Below, in pieces: positions 41,424-47,604 of a DNA stretch of 50,293 nucleotides (within the stretch, counting starts at the first letter, position 1; each line of letters begins with the position of its first letter). Made by a program: the position numbers and the translations under genes. The DNA is from a virus. Location: positions 1 through 50,293 of IMG/VR virus record IMGVR_UViG_3300047409_000283; one strand, written 5' to 3'. Under the pieces are notes generated by a model. That model saw nothing but the letters and a program-made list of their open reading frames with translations, ran no database searches and had not been told where the DNA came from.

Positions 41424-42161
41424 TTATTTGAGTTCCTTTGCGCCCAGTGCAGCGGCGTCCAATCCACCCGACGTCAGTTGACCGTAAAACGCTGGCGTCA
41501 GATACTTAAACGACTTCGTAAAGCTTTGTATATCGGTGAACTTGATGAACATCCCGCCTGTTAGCTCAGCGATACGTTGCAGACAGGCTTCGCCTGACGT
41601 GCTACCTGGCCCGTCGCTGATGTGAACGCAATCCACTGGGATTCCGGCTTCTTTGTACTGCGCTGCGCTGTCGAATGCAGCGTATTCGGAATCCGGTTGG
41701 CCGTCACTGACGAGCACGGCGCGCGTAACTGAATACGTGTTTAAGACGTAGTCCATCGCACGTGCCATCGGCGTCGAGCCGTGTGACTGCAACATCATGA
41801 CGGTGGTAAGCGCCAACGGTTGCACTACCGTCAACGGCAGACGGTTTTGTGATGGGTAGTCGTCCCCAAATGGTTCCAGTGCCAGCGCGGTGTCACCAAA
41901 ATTACAGTTCTGTACAAAGCTGACACACGCGTCGCGTAGTGAAACTATCTTCGCGCCGGCCATCGACCCACTGACGTCCAACATCAACGCCAGCCTGTTG
42001 GGACGCGTCAACGGATCGCTGGCGGCGACCTGTATGGGATTACGCAGTCGAGCGTGCAATCCACCGCCTACTGAGACGGAGTGCTTACGCGTCAAACCTT
42101 GATTTGTTTGACTGGATTGCAGCGAATGGTTGTTTGCTGTTGCTGCTGTCTTGTCGGGCAT
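41424..42161 (-). CDS. von Willebrand factor A (VWA) domain protein
   Basis: ATG 42161 follows AGGAGG and is preferred over a longer frame. The 245-residue product has a complete MIDAS metal site: LDVSGSM (residues 61-67), the Thr of HGSTPMARA (about 130) and VSDGQPD (about 151-157). Around 55 N-terminal residues precede the domain. VWA proteins bind partner proteins through a metal and in bacteria often work with AAA+ ATPases; no MoxR-type ATPase is seen here, but an FtsK motor is close. The start region overlaps the zinc-ribbon gene by 77 nt. Confidence 0.87.
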   Translation of the reverse strand: MPDKTAATANNHSLQSSQTNQGLTRKHSVSVGGGLHARLRNPIQVAASDPLTRPNRLALMLDVSGSMAGAKIVSLRDACVSFVQNCNFGDTALALEPFGDDYPSQNRLPLTVVQPLALTTVMMLQSHGSTPMARAMDYVLNTYSVTRAVLVSDGQPDSEYAAFDSAAQYKEAGIPVDCVHISDGPGSTSGEACLQRIAELTGGMFIKFTDIQSFTKSFKYLTPAFYGQLTSGGLDAAALGAKELK

Positions 42162-42372
42162 CGTTGTCCTCCTGAACACGATGTAGTTGTTTATTGTGTA
42201 AGTGATATGCTTGTCCACACTTGGGACACTCAAACTGAGCGGTCATCTGTGACTCGTGTAGCTCGCCGGGCACGCGTTCCGTCCAGCGTGTACCACACTT
42301 GCAGATGAATGCGATGGTCTGCATCTTACGTGTGTCGCAAAGCACGGTGATCACATTAAGTGGCTTGTCCAT
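42085..42372 (-). CDS. Zinc-ribbon protein
   Basis: A 95-residue protein with CKCGTRWTE and FECPKCGQAYHLHNKQLHR, giving two CxC/CxxC halves of a zinc ribbon. A third Cys-containing segment (LCDTRKMQTI) comes earlier. The last 26 residues overlap the VWA gene start, and its own start overlaps the end of the J-domain gene by 17 nt. It is probably a small adaptor within the VWA/J-domain cluster. Confidence 0.75.
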   Translation of the reverse strand: MDKPLNVITVLCDTRKMQTIAFICKCGTRWTERVPGELHESQMTAQFECPKCGQAYHLHNKQLHRVQEDNDARQDSSNSKQPFAAIQSNKSRFDA

Positions 42373-43072
42373 AGACCTCCTTCTGCAATCTGTCCCACGC
42401 TGCGTTCAGTGCGCTCATCTTGTCCATTGACCCACCCCTGTCTGGATGCAATTGCATCGCAGCGGCGCGGTAGGCTTTCAGCATACACTCCTGCGGGATG
42501 AGTCTAACGAATTCCACGATCACTGTGTCCAGTGGCTTACCGCGTTGCGCCGAAGGCGAGCTCTGTGATGCTGTTTCGGTCTGCTGACGTGTGATTACAG
42601 TCGCGTTAGCGCCGATCAACTTCAGCATCGCTTGTAGCGGCGCGAGCTGACGTTCCACAAACGTCCATATCTTTGACTGTGGGTCGTAAGAGCGGTCGCT
42701 GACTGGTATGCTAGTTTTAATACCGTCGACGAGCTCACGGTTGAACGGTGAGGACATGCGGTATGCGCTAACGCTGGTGTCCCACCAAATGCGGATGTTA
42801 GATTGTGGTGTCATACGCTCCAGTTGCAGCATGTAAACGACGCTCTTACAGCCGCAGTATTCATCATAAGCAGTGTTCTTTACGTCGCCACATTTGGGAC
42901 AGTAATAGTACTCGCCTTTCTCAGCGAAGATAGCATCCATTACACGCCGCTGTGACGGTGAGTTGTTCGGCCACGCTTGATTTGCGTTTGACCACGTCGC
43001 GTTCTGTCCAAAACCTTGTCCAAGACACGTGTGTGTCCTAGTGTCAGCCCAATAGCCGCAAAATGGGCACAT
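42356..43072 (-). CDS. Zinc-ribbon protein with C-terminal J-domain
   Basis: ATG 43072 is used; GTG 43087, 15 nt upstream, is possible. The 238-residue protein begins with MCPFCGYWADTRTHTC and later YYCPKCGDV and YCGCKSVVY, forming two zinc sites. The C-terminal 60 residues match a J-domain: MLKAYRAAAMQLHPDRGGS with the HPD tripeptide (near residue 209) and MSALNAAWDRLQKEVYG. J-domains stimulate Hsp70 (DnaK). The canonical J-domain is at the N-terminus; here it is C-terminal. A phage protein of this type may recruit DnaK to replication or assembly complexes. Confidence 0.83.
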   Translation of the reverse strand: MCPFCGYWADTRTHTCLGQGFGQNATWSNANQAWPNNSPSQRRVMDAIFAEKGEYYYCPKCGDVKNTAYDEYCGCKSVVYMLQLERMTPQSNIRIWWDTSVSAYRMSSPFNRELVDGIKTSIPVSDRSYDPQSKIWTFVERQLAPLQAMLKLIGANATVITRQQTETASQSSPSAQRGKPLDTVIVEFVRLIPQECMLKAYRAAAMQLHPDRGGSMDKMSALNAAWDRLQKEVYGQAT

Positions 43073-43090
43073 TATTATCGTAAACACCTC

Positions 43091-43182
43091 AAACGGTGGC
43101 CGACTTGATTGTGTCGACTACCGTTTCAAGTGCCGCGCCGGAGAGGAGGACGCGTATGACAGCGTTGGTAACTCCGGCGCGG
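43091..43182 (-). other. Two tandem hairpins in the gap before the J-domain gene
   Basis: The 11-bp perfect inverted repeat CCGCGCCGGAG (43133-43143) and CTCCGGCGCGG (43172-43182) encloses 28 bases, and AAACGGT (43091-43097) pairs with ACCGTTT (43120-43126), with an inner CGAC/GTCG. They occupy the 118-nt gap between two minus-strand genes. No T-run follows, so they may be mRNA-stability or translation-control elements. Confidence 0.5.
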
Positions 43183-43205
43183 TGCTACGTAAGGTTGATT
43201 GCTTC

Positions 43206-43703
43206 TTACGCAGCGGTCTGTGCCGCGCCAGCGAACGATGCCAGCACTGCGTTGATCTCGTCGTCGGTGGGCGGTTCTGCACCGGGGTGCAGCTTCGACC
43301 ACAACGCCTTCAGTGAGCGGCGCGATGCACTCAACGGATCTGCCACGCGCTTTTCCTTCGGCTCCTGCACGTCAGCCAACAGATCGTAGTTCCCCTCGAT
43401 CGGCTGCCAGTCGGCATCGGTCATGAGCTCGCGCTTCACGTTGTGCTGTGCCAGCGTCAGCCCATAGTTGTAATACGACAGGGCCACGTCGGTGTTGGGT
43501 GTGACTGAGAGGATCTCATCGATCGACTCAGCTTGCGACAGCACGAAGGTCTGGGCCTTGAGCACTTCCACTTGCGAGCCAACTTTGGCCGCGTCAGCGG
43601 TGATCTCTTGGTACTGTTTCTCGCTCTTGTATTCACGTGTGTCGATCTTTCCATCGGCAGACGTGATACGCAGGTTGTAGAAGGTCTGATTGTCAGTCTT
43701 CAT
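43206..43703 (-). CDS. Hypothetical early protein
   Basis: ATG 43703 follows AGAAAGG; a longer frame to 43754 runs through the dyad and is unlikely. The 165-residue product starts MKTDNQTFYNLRITSADGK and has a helical middle and an Ala-rich C-terminus (DDEINAVLASFAGAAQTAA). It has its own promoter 70 nt upstream with an operator-like repeat and dyad copy 6 in the leader. Such strong control suggests an important early protein. I do not recognise a family. Confidence 0.75.
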   Translation of the reverse strand: MKTDNQTFYNLRITSADGKIDTREYKSEKQYQEITADAAKVGSQVEVLKAQTFVLSQAESIDEILSVTPNTDVALSYYNYGLTLAQHNVKRELMTDADWQPIEGNYDLLADVQEPKEKRVADPLSASRRSLKALWSKLHPGAEPPTDDEINAVLASFAGAAQTAA

Positions 43704-43735
43704 GGTATTCAGCAAACCTTTCTGCTGTGTGTTTA

Positions 43736-43754
43736 GTGTTGCACAGCGCAACAT
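43736..43754. promoter_or_regulatory. Dispersed dyad copy 6 (GTGTTG-N7-CAACAT)
   Basis: A copy with spacer CACAGCG, left flank TTTA and one half-site change. It lies downstream of the promoter at 43774-43803, about +13 to +31 of the expected transcript, and upstream of the gene at 43703. That is a typical road-block operator position. Confidence 0.74.
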
Positions 43755-43773
43755 ATTTTGTAACCCGATTACG

Positions 43774-43814
43774 ACTGTACACCTTTGTACGCACGTGAGT
43801 CAAGTGTGTACAAA
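43774..43814 (-). promoter_or_regulatory. Sigma-70-like promoter with dyad flanking the -35 box
   Basis: On the minus strand, TTGACT (43798-43803), an 18-bp spacer and TACAGT (43774-43779) make a promoter for the gene at 43703. The arms TTTGTACGCAC (43784-43794) and GTGTGTACAAA (43804-43814) form a 10-of-11 inverted repeat that brackets the -35 hexamer, so a repressor site is likely. This sequence is different from the GTGTTG dyad. Confidence 0.72.
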
Positions 43815-43827
43815 AGTTTACAGTGGT

Positions 43828-44127
43828 CTAACGTATTGCAGCGCAAGCACTTTCAGTGCGATCAAAGCTCGGTGCAAGATCCACCACGAATTGCAGGGCG
43901 GTGTTGCACCGCTGGCATGTCAGCACCATGCAGTGATCGACGTTGACGGGGTTGTAACTGTCGTTGAAGTGGAATGGACAGCAGCTTTGTTTCCCTTCCA
44001 CTGTGCGACGGCAGTCATCACATGTGTCTGGTCGCATTGTGCTGTTAGATGACGGTTTCGATGTAATCGTGGTTGCGAAGCAAGCCCCGTCACACTTAGG
44101 ACACGTTATTACGGTTTCTTTTGACAT
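43828..44127 (-). CDS. Cys-rich zinc-binding protein
   Basis: A 99-residue protein with three Cys pairs or clusters: TCPKCDGACF, TCDDCRRTVE, SCCPFHFND and LTCQRCNTAL. Up to three zinc sites are possible. Together with adjacent small zinc proteins it forms the first part of the minus arm. Such proteins may modulate host transcription early in infection, but no family is recognised. Confidence 0.75.
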   Translation of the reverse strand: MSKETVITCPKCDGACFATTITSKPSSNSTMRPDTCDDCRRTVEGKQSCCPFHFNDSYNPVNVDHCMVLTCQRCNTALQFVVDLAPSFDRTESACAAIR

Positions 44128-44309
44128 TTGTCGAACTCCTTTATCTTTTCAGTGAGTAGTAAGTCTAATGCTTCTGCTAGTGGTAGTGATTTGTCTTCGA
44201 GATACTTGTCTCGTCCAAGACGAACACCAATTTCAACAGCGTAAACAAACATCTCGGTCAGATCTCTTTGAGTGTAGATATGGATCTGATTCTTATTTCC
44301 TAGGATCAT
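44109..44309 (-). CDS. Small helical protein
   Basis: A 66-residue protein coupled to the upstream gene by ATGA. It is mostly helical (LTEMFVYAVEIGVRLGRDKY, EALDLLLTEKIKEFDKCQK) with no Cys pairs. It overlaps the next gene by 19 nt. Function is unknown; its position in a leaderless operon suggests early expression. Confidence 0.7.
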   Translation of the reverse strand: MILGNKNQIHIYTQRDLTEMFVYAVEIGVRLGRDKYLEDKSLPLAEALDLLLTEKIKEFDKCQKKP

Positions 44310-44671
44310 TTAATACCTCGATCCTTCATGATCTTTTCCATTGCGAGCTTGTATAGCTCCGGTGCATCATCAAGACTTTCGAACTTCGTTGCTGTCGCTG
44401 CTTTGCGTCCAGCTTTACCGCCAGACGTAAGCAGAATGTTCGGTGCACCGCAGCGCAGTTTCCAATCATCGTCGTTGAACACCGCAGCACAGCGTCGGCA
44501 ACGGTAGACCGTCAGGCGCGCGGTTGTACCATCACTACGTATCACACTGTCTTGCCTAGTGAAACTATAGTTATGATACGACCCACAATGCGGGCAGTGC
44601 ACTCTCCACGCATGTCGACCGCAAGCGCATAGATCATGCTCTAAATCCTTGGTGATGTCAATGTCGGCCAT
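44306..44671 (-). CDS. Zinc-ribbon protein from a leaderless transcript
   Basis: A 121-residue protein with CACGRHAWRVHCPHCG (Cys/His cluster), YRCRRCAAVFND and a later Cys in LRCGAP, so two zinc ribbons. The C-terminal third is basic (GGKAGRKAATATKF) and helical. Its ATG sits 7 nt after a strong -10 box and has no ribosome-binding site, so the mRNA likely starts at the ATG. It may be an early transcription- or nuclease-associated protein. Confidence 0.76.
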   Translation of the reverse strand: MADIDITKDLEHDLCACGRHAWRVHCPHCGSYHNYSFTRQDSVIRSDGTTARLTVYRCRRCAAVFNDDDWKLRCGAPNILLTSGGKAGRKAATATKFESLDDAPELYKLAMEKIMKDRGIK

Positions 44672-44678
44672 GTAGACA

Positions 44679-44707
44679 AGTTTAGCCTAAAATGGCACAA
44701 GTGTCAA
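44679..44707 (-). promoter_or_regulatory. Strong sigma-70-like promoter for leaderless mRNA
   Basis: On the minus strand TTGACA (44702-44707), a 17-bp spacer and TAAACT (44679-44684) match the consensus closely. The ATG of the zinc-ribbon gene begins 7 nt downstream of the -10 box. Together with the promoter at 39453 this gives two promoters with identical ATG placement. Confidence 0.75.
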
Positions 44708-44967
44708 GTCTTATAAGTCCTTTGTTTACAACAACTTACATACCTGTGCGTGCTCCAACCGGAACCACCCCAAGCGCAACGCAAAAGCCGACAAAACGAA
44801 GTCAAAAATGAATTAGACAACTCTCTAGAATATATATCATATATCTCAGAGTCATTTGTCAATCATTTTCGGCCGTTTGGCCGCTTTTGGCCTTGGGCTG
44901 ATTCGTTGGAGCACGAACAACTTGTAAGCAACTGCAAACACAGCACTTACACACAATCCAGCTTGTG
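44708..44967. other. 260-nt gap between early genes, with AT-rich stretch
   Basis: No gene was found here. It holds an AT-rich region (about 44826-44852, TATATAT repeats), a second minus-strand TTGACA (44857-44862) with weak TATGAT or TGATAT 15-17 nt on, three GGCC blocks spaced about 10 nt apart (44872-44896), and GTAAG/CTTAC words. It could hold a second promoter or a replication origin; no DnaA-box cluster was seen. Confidence 0.5.
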
Positions 44968-45219
44968 CTATTTCTCACTCAAAAACGTCAGTGTCTCAAA
45001 ATACGCCTTCCAGAAGTTAGGACGCAGACCCGTGAACCACGCTGGATTCCAGACCGCATCGCGCTCGCGCTTGCTAGGCTCGCGTCGAATGCCTCTTACT
45101 TCGCTGCACGGCATTGCCACAGCGTCGGGCGCCATCGCCTGTCGCTGCATCTTGACGTGTGCGTCGTGTAGTAGACGCTCGACGAAGCGTTGAGCAGCTT
45201 CGCTTTGTGTTTGTTTCAT
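44968..45219 (-). CDS. Small basic protein
   Basis: An 83-residue basic protein starting MKQTQSEAAQRFVERLLHDA, helical, followed by a Pro/Arg-rich middle (EVRGIRREPSKRERDAVWNP) and an aromatic end (FWKAYFETLTFLSEK). GGAGG-type ribosome-binding site is present. It is the second gene of the minus arm. It might bind nucleic acid; no family is recognised. Confidence 0.7.
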   Translation of the reverse strand: MKQTQSEAAQRFVERLLHDAHVKMQRQAMAPDAVAMPCSEVRGIRREPSKRERDAVWNPAWFTGLRPNFWKAYFETLTFLSEK

Positions 45220-45232
45220 GTGTGACCTCCCT

Positions 45233-45251
45233 GCGAGACGTCTAGTCTCGC
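45233..45251 (-). other. 7-bp hairpin between first two minus-arm genes
   Basis: GCGAGAC (45233-45239), loop GTCTA and GTCTCGC (45245-45251) form a stable stem in the 37-nt gap. No T-run follows on the minus strand, so it could adjust relative expression by limiting decay or partly terminating transcription. Confidence 0.5.
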
Positions 45252-45256
45252 GTTGA

Positions 45257-45646
45257 CTACGCCTTGGGTGTCAATCCAAGGTCAGCCAACATGGTCGCAA
45301 CGATCTTCGGATCGATCGCTAGCGCCGGATTCTGTGACAGAATCGTCTTCCAGCTTTCTTTCTTCGTCGACAAGAGCTTCGCTTGCGCCAATTTCATCGC
45401 GGCGTCGCGCGTGCGCTTGATCTCGGCCAACCCGCGCGCTATGACAAACGCAAGTGCGTCGTCATACGTTTGGTGCTTGCCCGATGCCACTTCGTGATCG
45501 ATGCTTTCAGCGTCACGCGGGCTGAGCTCTACAGTACGCTCGCTCGCATCACGACCGAACTCATCCAACACTGGAGGCTTCGGCTGCTCGTTGACCTCGT
45601 TGCTGACCTGTGTGTCTACCACTGCGATAGCATTAGGTGATGTCAT
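45257..45646 (-). CDS. Early protein, possibly RHH-like
   Basis: A 129-residue protein, the first gene of the minus arm, with a strong AGGAGG ribosome-binding site. The N-terminal 35 residues are acidic and disordered, the middle (TYDDALAFVIARGLAEIKRT) resembles the helical part of a ribbon-helix-helix protein, and the C-terminus is helical with PALAIDPKIVATMLADLGL. It is placed directly next to the divergent control region, so a regulator is possible. Family not certain. Confidence 0.68.
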   Translation of the reverse strand: MTSPNAIAVVDTQVSNEVNEQPKPPVLDEFGRDASERTVELSPRDAESIDHEVASGKHQTYDDALAFVIARGLAEIKRTRDAAMKLAQAKLLSTKKESWKTILSQNPALAIDPKIVATMLADLGLTPKA

Positions 45647-46068
45647 AATAGGCGTCCTCCTAGACGCTTCGCAGGTAGGTCATGCATCGTATTGTCGTGC
45701 GACACGTCATGCGCGTCGCTCATCACACGTTGCGATCGTGTTACTGGTTGCGGCACCCAGCCGCGCCGTACACTTATAGTGTCACGCTCGGAACCGCTTG
45801 CGGTCGTAGGCCCCGGCGCGACCCGGCGGCCCCCAAAAATCGTGATCGTGATTGTAGTCGTATTAGCTACTCAAATAATTTTTTCCCTCCTAGAACATTC
45901 TTTCTATCGTAGTGTTGTGCGCTGCAACACTAAACGCTGCGCGCTGACGCCGTTGTCGGCAACACGGTTACGCGCTGTATGTGGCCTACGGTGTATCAAA
46001 TGTATTAAAACAATCGCTTGTAAGTTGTTGTGTACACAGCACTTATGTAGGTTTTAGCAATTAAAAGC
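45647..46068. other. Divergent control region between the two arms
   Basis: About 530 nt without a convincing gene separate the minus-arm start (45646) and the plus-arm start (46180). It holds dyad copy 7 (45912), an ACACT-TAT-AGTGT palindrome (45770-45782), repeated GATCGTGATTG-type words near 45840-45855, an AT-rich stretch and the plus-strand promoter at 46069. A clear minus-strand promoter could not be picked by eye. Origin function is possible but not shown. Confidence 0.6.
45912..45930. promoter_or_regulatory. Dispersed dyad copy 7 (GTGTTG-N7-CAACAC)
   Basis: An exact copy with spacer TGCGCTG and flanks GTA and TAAAC, located in the divergent control region about 140 nt upstream of the plus-arm promoter. 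With TTTA/TAAA flanks it approaches the extended consensus TTTAGTGTTG-N7-CAACACTAAA. Confidence 0.74.
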
Positions 46069-46097
46069 TTGACTCTGGCACCTCCTTATTATATGCT
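46069..46097 (+). promoter_or_regulatory. Sigma-70-like promoter of the plus (late) arm
   Basis: TTGACT (46069-46074), a 17-bp spacer and TATGCT (46092-46097) form a promoter pointing to the plus arm. Transcription would start near 46104, giving an approximately 76-nt structured leader before the first gene. Confidence 0.68.
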
Positions 46098-46160
46098 CGG
46101 AAGCGAGTGTACACGGGCGCGGGGCGCGGCACTGGACGGGCATCCAGATAGGCCGCGCCC
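46096..46160 (+). other. Structured 5' leader of the plus-arm transcript
   Basis: GGGCGCGGC (46122-46130) pairs perfectly with GCCGCGCCC (46152-46160), enclosing CTGGA-CGGGCA-TCCAG (46132-46147). A shorter CTCG-GAAG-CGAG stem lies at the promoter end. Being GC-rich and located between the predicted transcript start and the first ribosome-binding site, it may protect the mRNA 5' end or respond to a factor. Confidence 0.6.
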
Positions 46161-46179
46161 ACTGGCGTCAGAGGCACAA

Positions 46180-46602
46180 ATGCACATTAACGGATTTAAA
46201 ATCAACATTGAGATCGAAGATCTGCATATCAGGATCAAGGATCTCCGAGGACATATCATGGCACAGGTAACTGGAACTTTCACTGTCACCGTCAACCCAG
46301 CAGGCCCACCTCCGAATCCACTGGCGTTGACACCGCCGGGCGGTTCGCTTCCCGCGGAAACTGTTGGCGTTCCTGTCACGGACGCTGTTACGACGATAAG
46401 CGGCGGTCAGGCACCGTACACGTTGGCGATCACCGCGGGCGCGTTGCCCGACGGCGTATCGCTGGCACAGGCACAGAATCCCGACGGAAGTGTGTTGATC
46501 TCCTTGAGTGGCGCGCCAACTGCACCCGGAGCGTTTAGCTTCGACTTGCAGGTGACGGACGCTGGTGGTGCGTCGGCAACAGGGTCATTCGCGAGGGGCT
46601 AA
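46180..46602 (+). CDS. He_PIG Ig-like domain protein (dual start possible)
   Basis: ATG 46180 has GAGG 5 nt upstream (140 residues); ATG 46258 has GAGG 7 nt upstream (114 residues), so both may be used. The product has the putative Ig (He_PIG) pattern: TVGVPVTDAVTTISGGQAPY, LAITAGALPDGVSL, and a final GAFSFDLQVTDAGGASATG. The preceding gene-12-type protein at the circle junction has a related domain. It is the first gene of the plus arm and precedes the putative small terminase. A small decoration protein is likely. Confidence 0.72.
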   Translation: MHINGFKINIEIEDLHIRIKDLRGHIMAQVTGTFTVTVNPAGPPPNPLALTPPGGSLPAETVGVPVTDAVTTISGGQAPYTLAITAGALPDGVSLAQAQNPDGSVLISLSGAPTAPGAFSFDLQVTDAGGASATGSFARG

Positions 46603-46603
46603 C

Positions 46604-47080
46604 TTGAACCGTCAGGTTTGGATCAAAGCCGAGCAAATAGCCCGAATGGTCGTCAAGGGCATCTCCTATACCCGCATCGCGGTTGAAATGGGGATGTCCT
46701 ATGACGGCTTGATACGTATCACACGGCAGCCTGAGTACCTGCGGGTGGAGGAGTCCGTCCGCGCGCAGGTGACAGGTAAAATGGACGCACGTCTGGCAAA
46801 GCGGGCGGAGATGGAAGACCAGCTCGAAGATGCCATTCCCGAGGCCATGAAAGTCCTCCTGGACTCGGTCACCAAAAAACGCGATCTACGTGCGGCACTG
46901 GAACTGATGGATCGCGACCCACAACGTCAATTCGCAAAGGGTAACACCCAACGCGCCGTGCAGCCTTCCCCGTCATTACCACAGGACATTTTGCAAAGCA
47001 CTGTCGCCGCAGCGGACGCCGCGCGCGACCAGATCACCCGTCTACCGGCGGATTCGAAACCAATCTCAGATCTAAATTAG
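46604..47080 (+). CDS. Putative terminase small subunit
   Basis: The start is TTG 46604 with GAGGGG 5 nt upstream. The 158-residue product has an N-terminal HTH (AEQIARMVVKGISYTRIAVE, MGMSYDGLIRIT), a central helical oligomerisation part (ARLAKRAEMEDQLEDAIPEA) and ends with LMDRDPQRQFAKGN, a layout common to TerS proteins that recognise packaging sites. It lies far from terL, with the fibre module between them. A different DNA-binding role is possible. Confidence 0.72.
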   Translation: MNRQVWIKAEQIARMVVKGISYTRIAVEMGMSYDGLIRITRQPEYLRVEESVRAQVTGKMDARLAKRAEMEDQLEDAIPEAMKVLLDSVTKKRDLRAALELMDRDPQRQFAKGNTQRAVQPSPSLPQDILQSTVAAADAARDQITRLPADSKPISDLN

Positions 47081-47091
47081 GAGGTAACACG

Positions 47092-47421
47092 ATGTCAACA
47101 CCCGTTGTACTCGGAAAGCCCATTACACCGACAACACCACCCGGCCAGACGTCCGCACCACCGAAGGCCGTAGCACCGCCAGCGAAACTGGACAAGCCTC
47201 AGTTCGAACCCAACTTGCTTCTGACCAAAGACAATTTGGACGACGCAGTCGGCTACGAACTGGTCGAAAGCTCAACTGGTCTGCCGGCCCGCGGCTATTG
47301 TCGCAAGTGCGGATGGCAGACTCATCAAACCAACGAGGCCGATGCGCGCGCGGCGGTACTCGACCACGCGAAGCGGCATGTCGCCGGCTTCGGTGTTACG
47401 ACACCCGGAAAGAAGGTGTAA
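47092..47421 (+). CDS. Small zinc-finger-like protein
   Basis: A 109-residue protein with a Pro/Thr-rich N-terminal 35 residues and a zinc site GYCRKCGWQTHQT followed by HAKRHVAG: two Cys and two His. A TAGGAGG ribosome-binding site lies 7 nt upstream. It is transcribed with the TerS-like gene. No family name is certain. Confidence 0.7.
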   Translation: MSTPVVLGKPITPTTPPGQTSAPPKAVAPPAKLDKPQFEPNLLLTKDNLDDAVGYELVESSTGLPARGYCRKCGWQTHQTNEADARAAVLDHAKRHVAGFGVTTPGKKV

Positions 47422-47423
47422 CC

Positions 47424-47603
47424 GTGGAACTGTCTACTTGGTTCTGGATCATTTACTTTCTTGGTCTCCTCATCGGTTGGTGGGGATACTACGACGCACA
47501 GCAACCAGTATGGTATCGCCGCGGATTTGGGTTCACCGCAGCTTACCTTCTGATCGGTATCCTGGGCTACCACGTGTTCGGCTCCGCCGTAAAAGGAAAC
47601 TAA
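47424..47603 (+). CDS. Two-helix membrane protein, holin candidate
   Basis: GTG 47424 is used as start because the upstream frame lies in the previous gene. The 59-residue product has two membrane helices (WFWIIYFLGLLIGWWGYY and FTAAYLLIGILGYHVFG) and a short Lys-containing end. This matches class II holin layout. The lysin candidate lies far away at 15559, so the assignment depends only on topology. Confidence 0.66.
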   Translation: MELSTWFWIIYFLGLLIGWWGYYDAQQPVWYRRGFGFTAAYLLIGILGYHVFGSAVKGN

Positions 47604-47604
47604 C

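Noticed and set aside
35780-44722. Shared word TTATAAGTCCTT at 35780 and 44711
   Set aside because: A 12-base match between two places in 50 kb is expected by chance many times.
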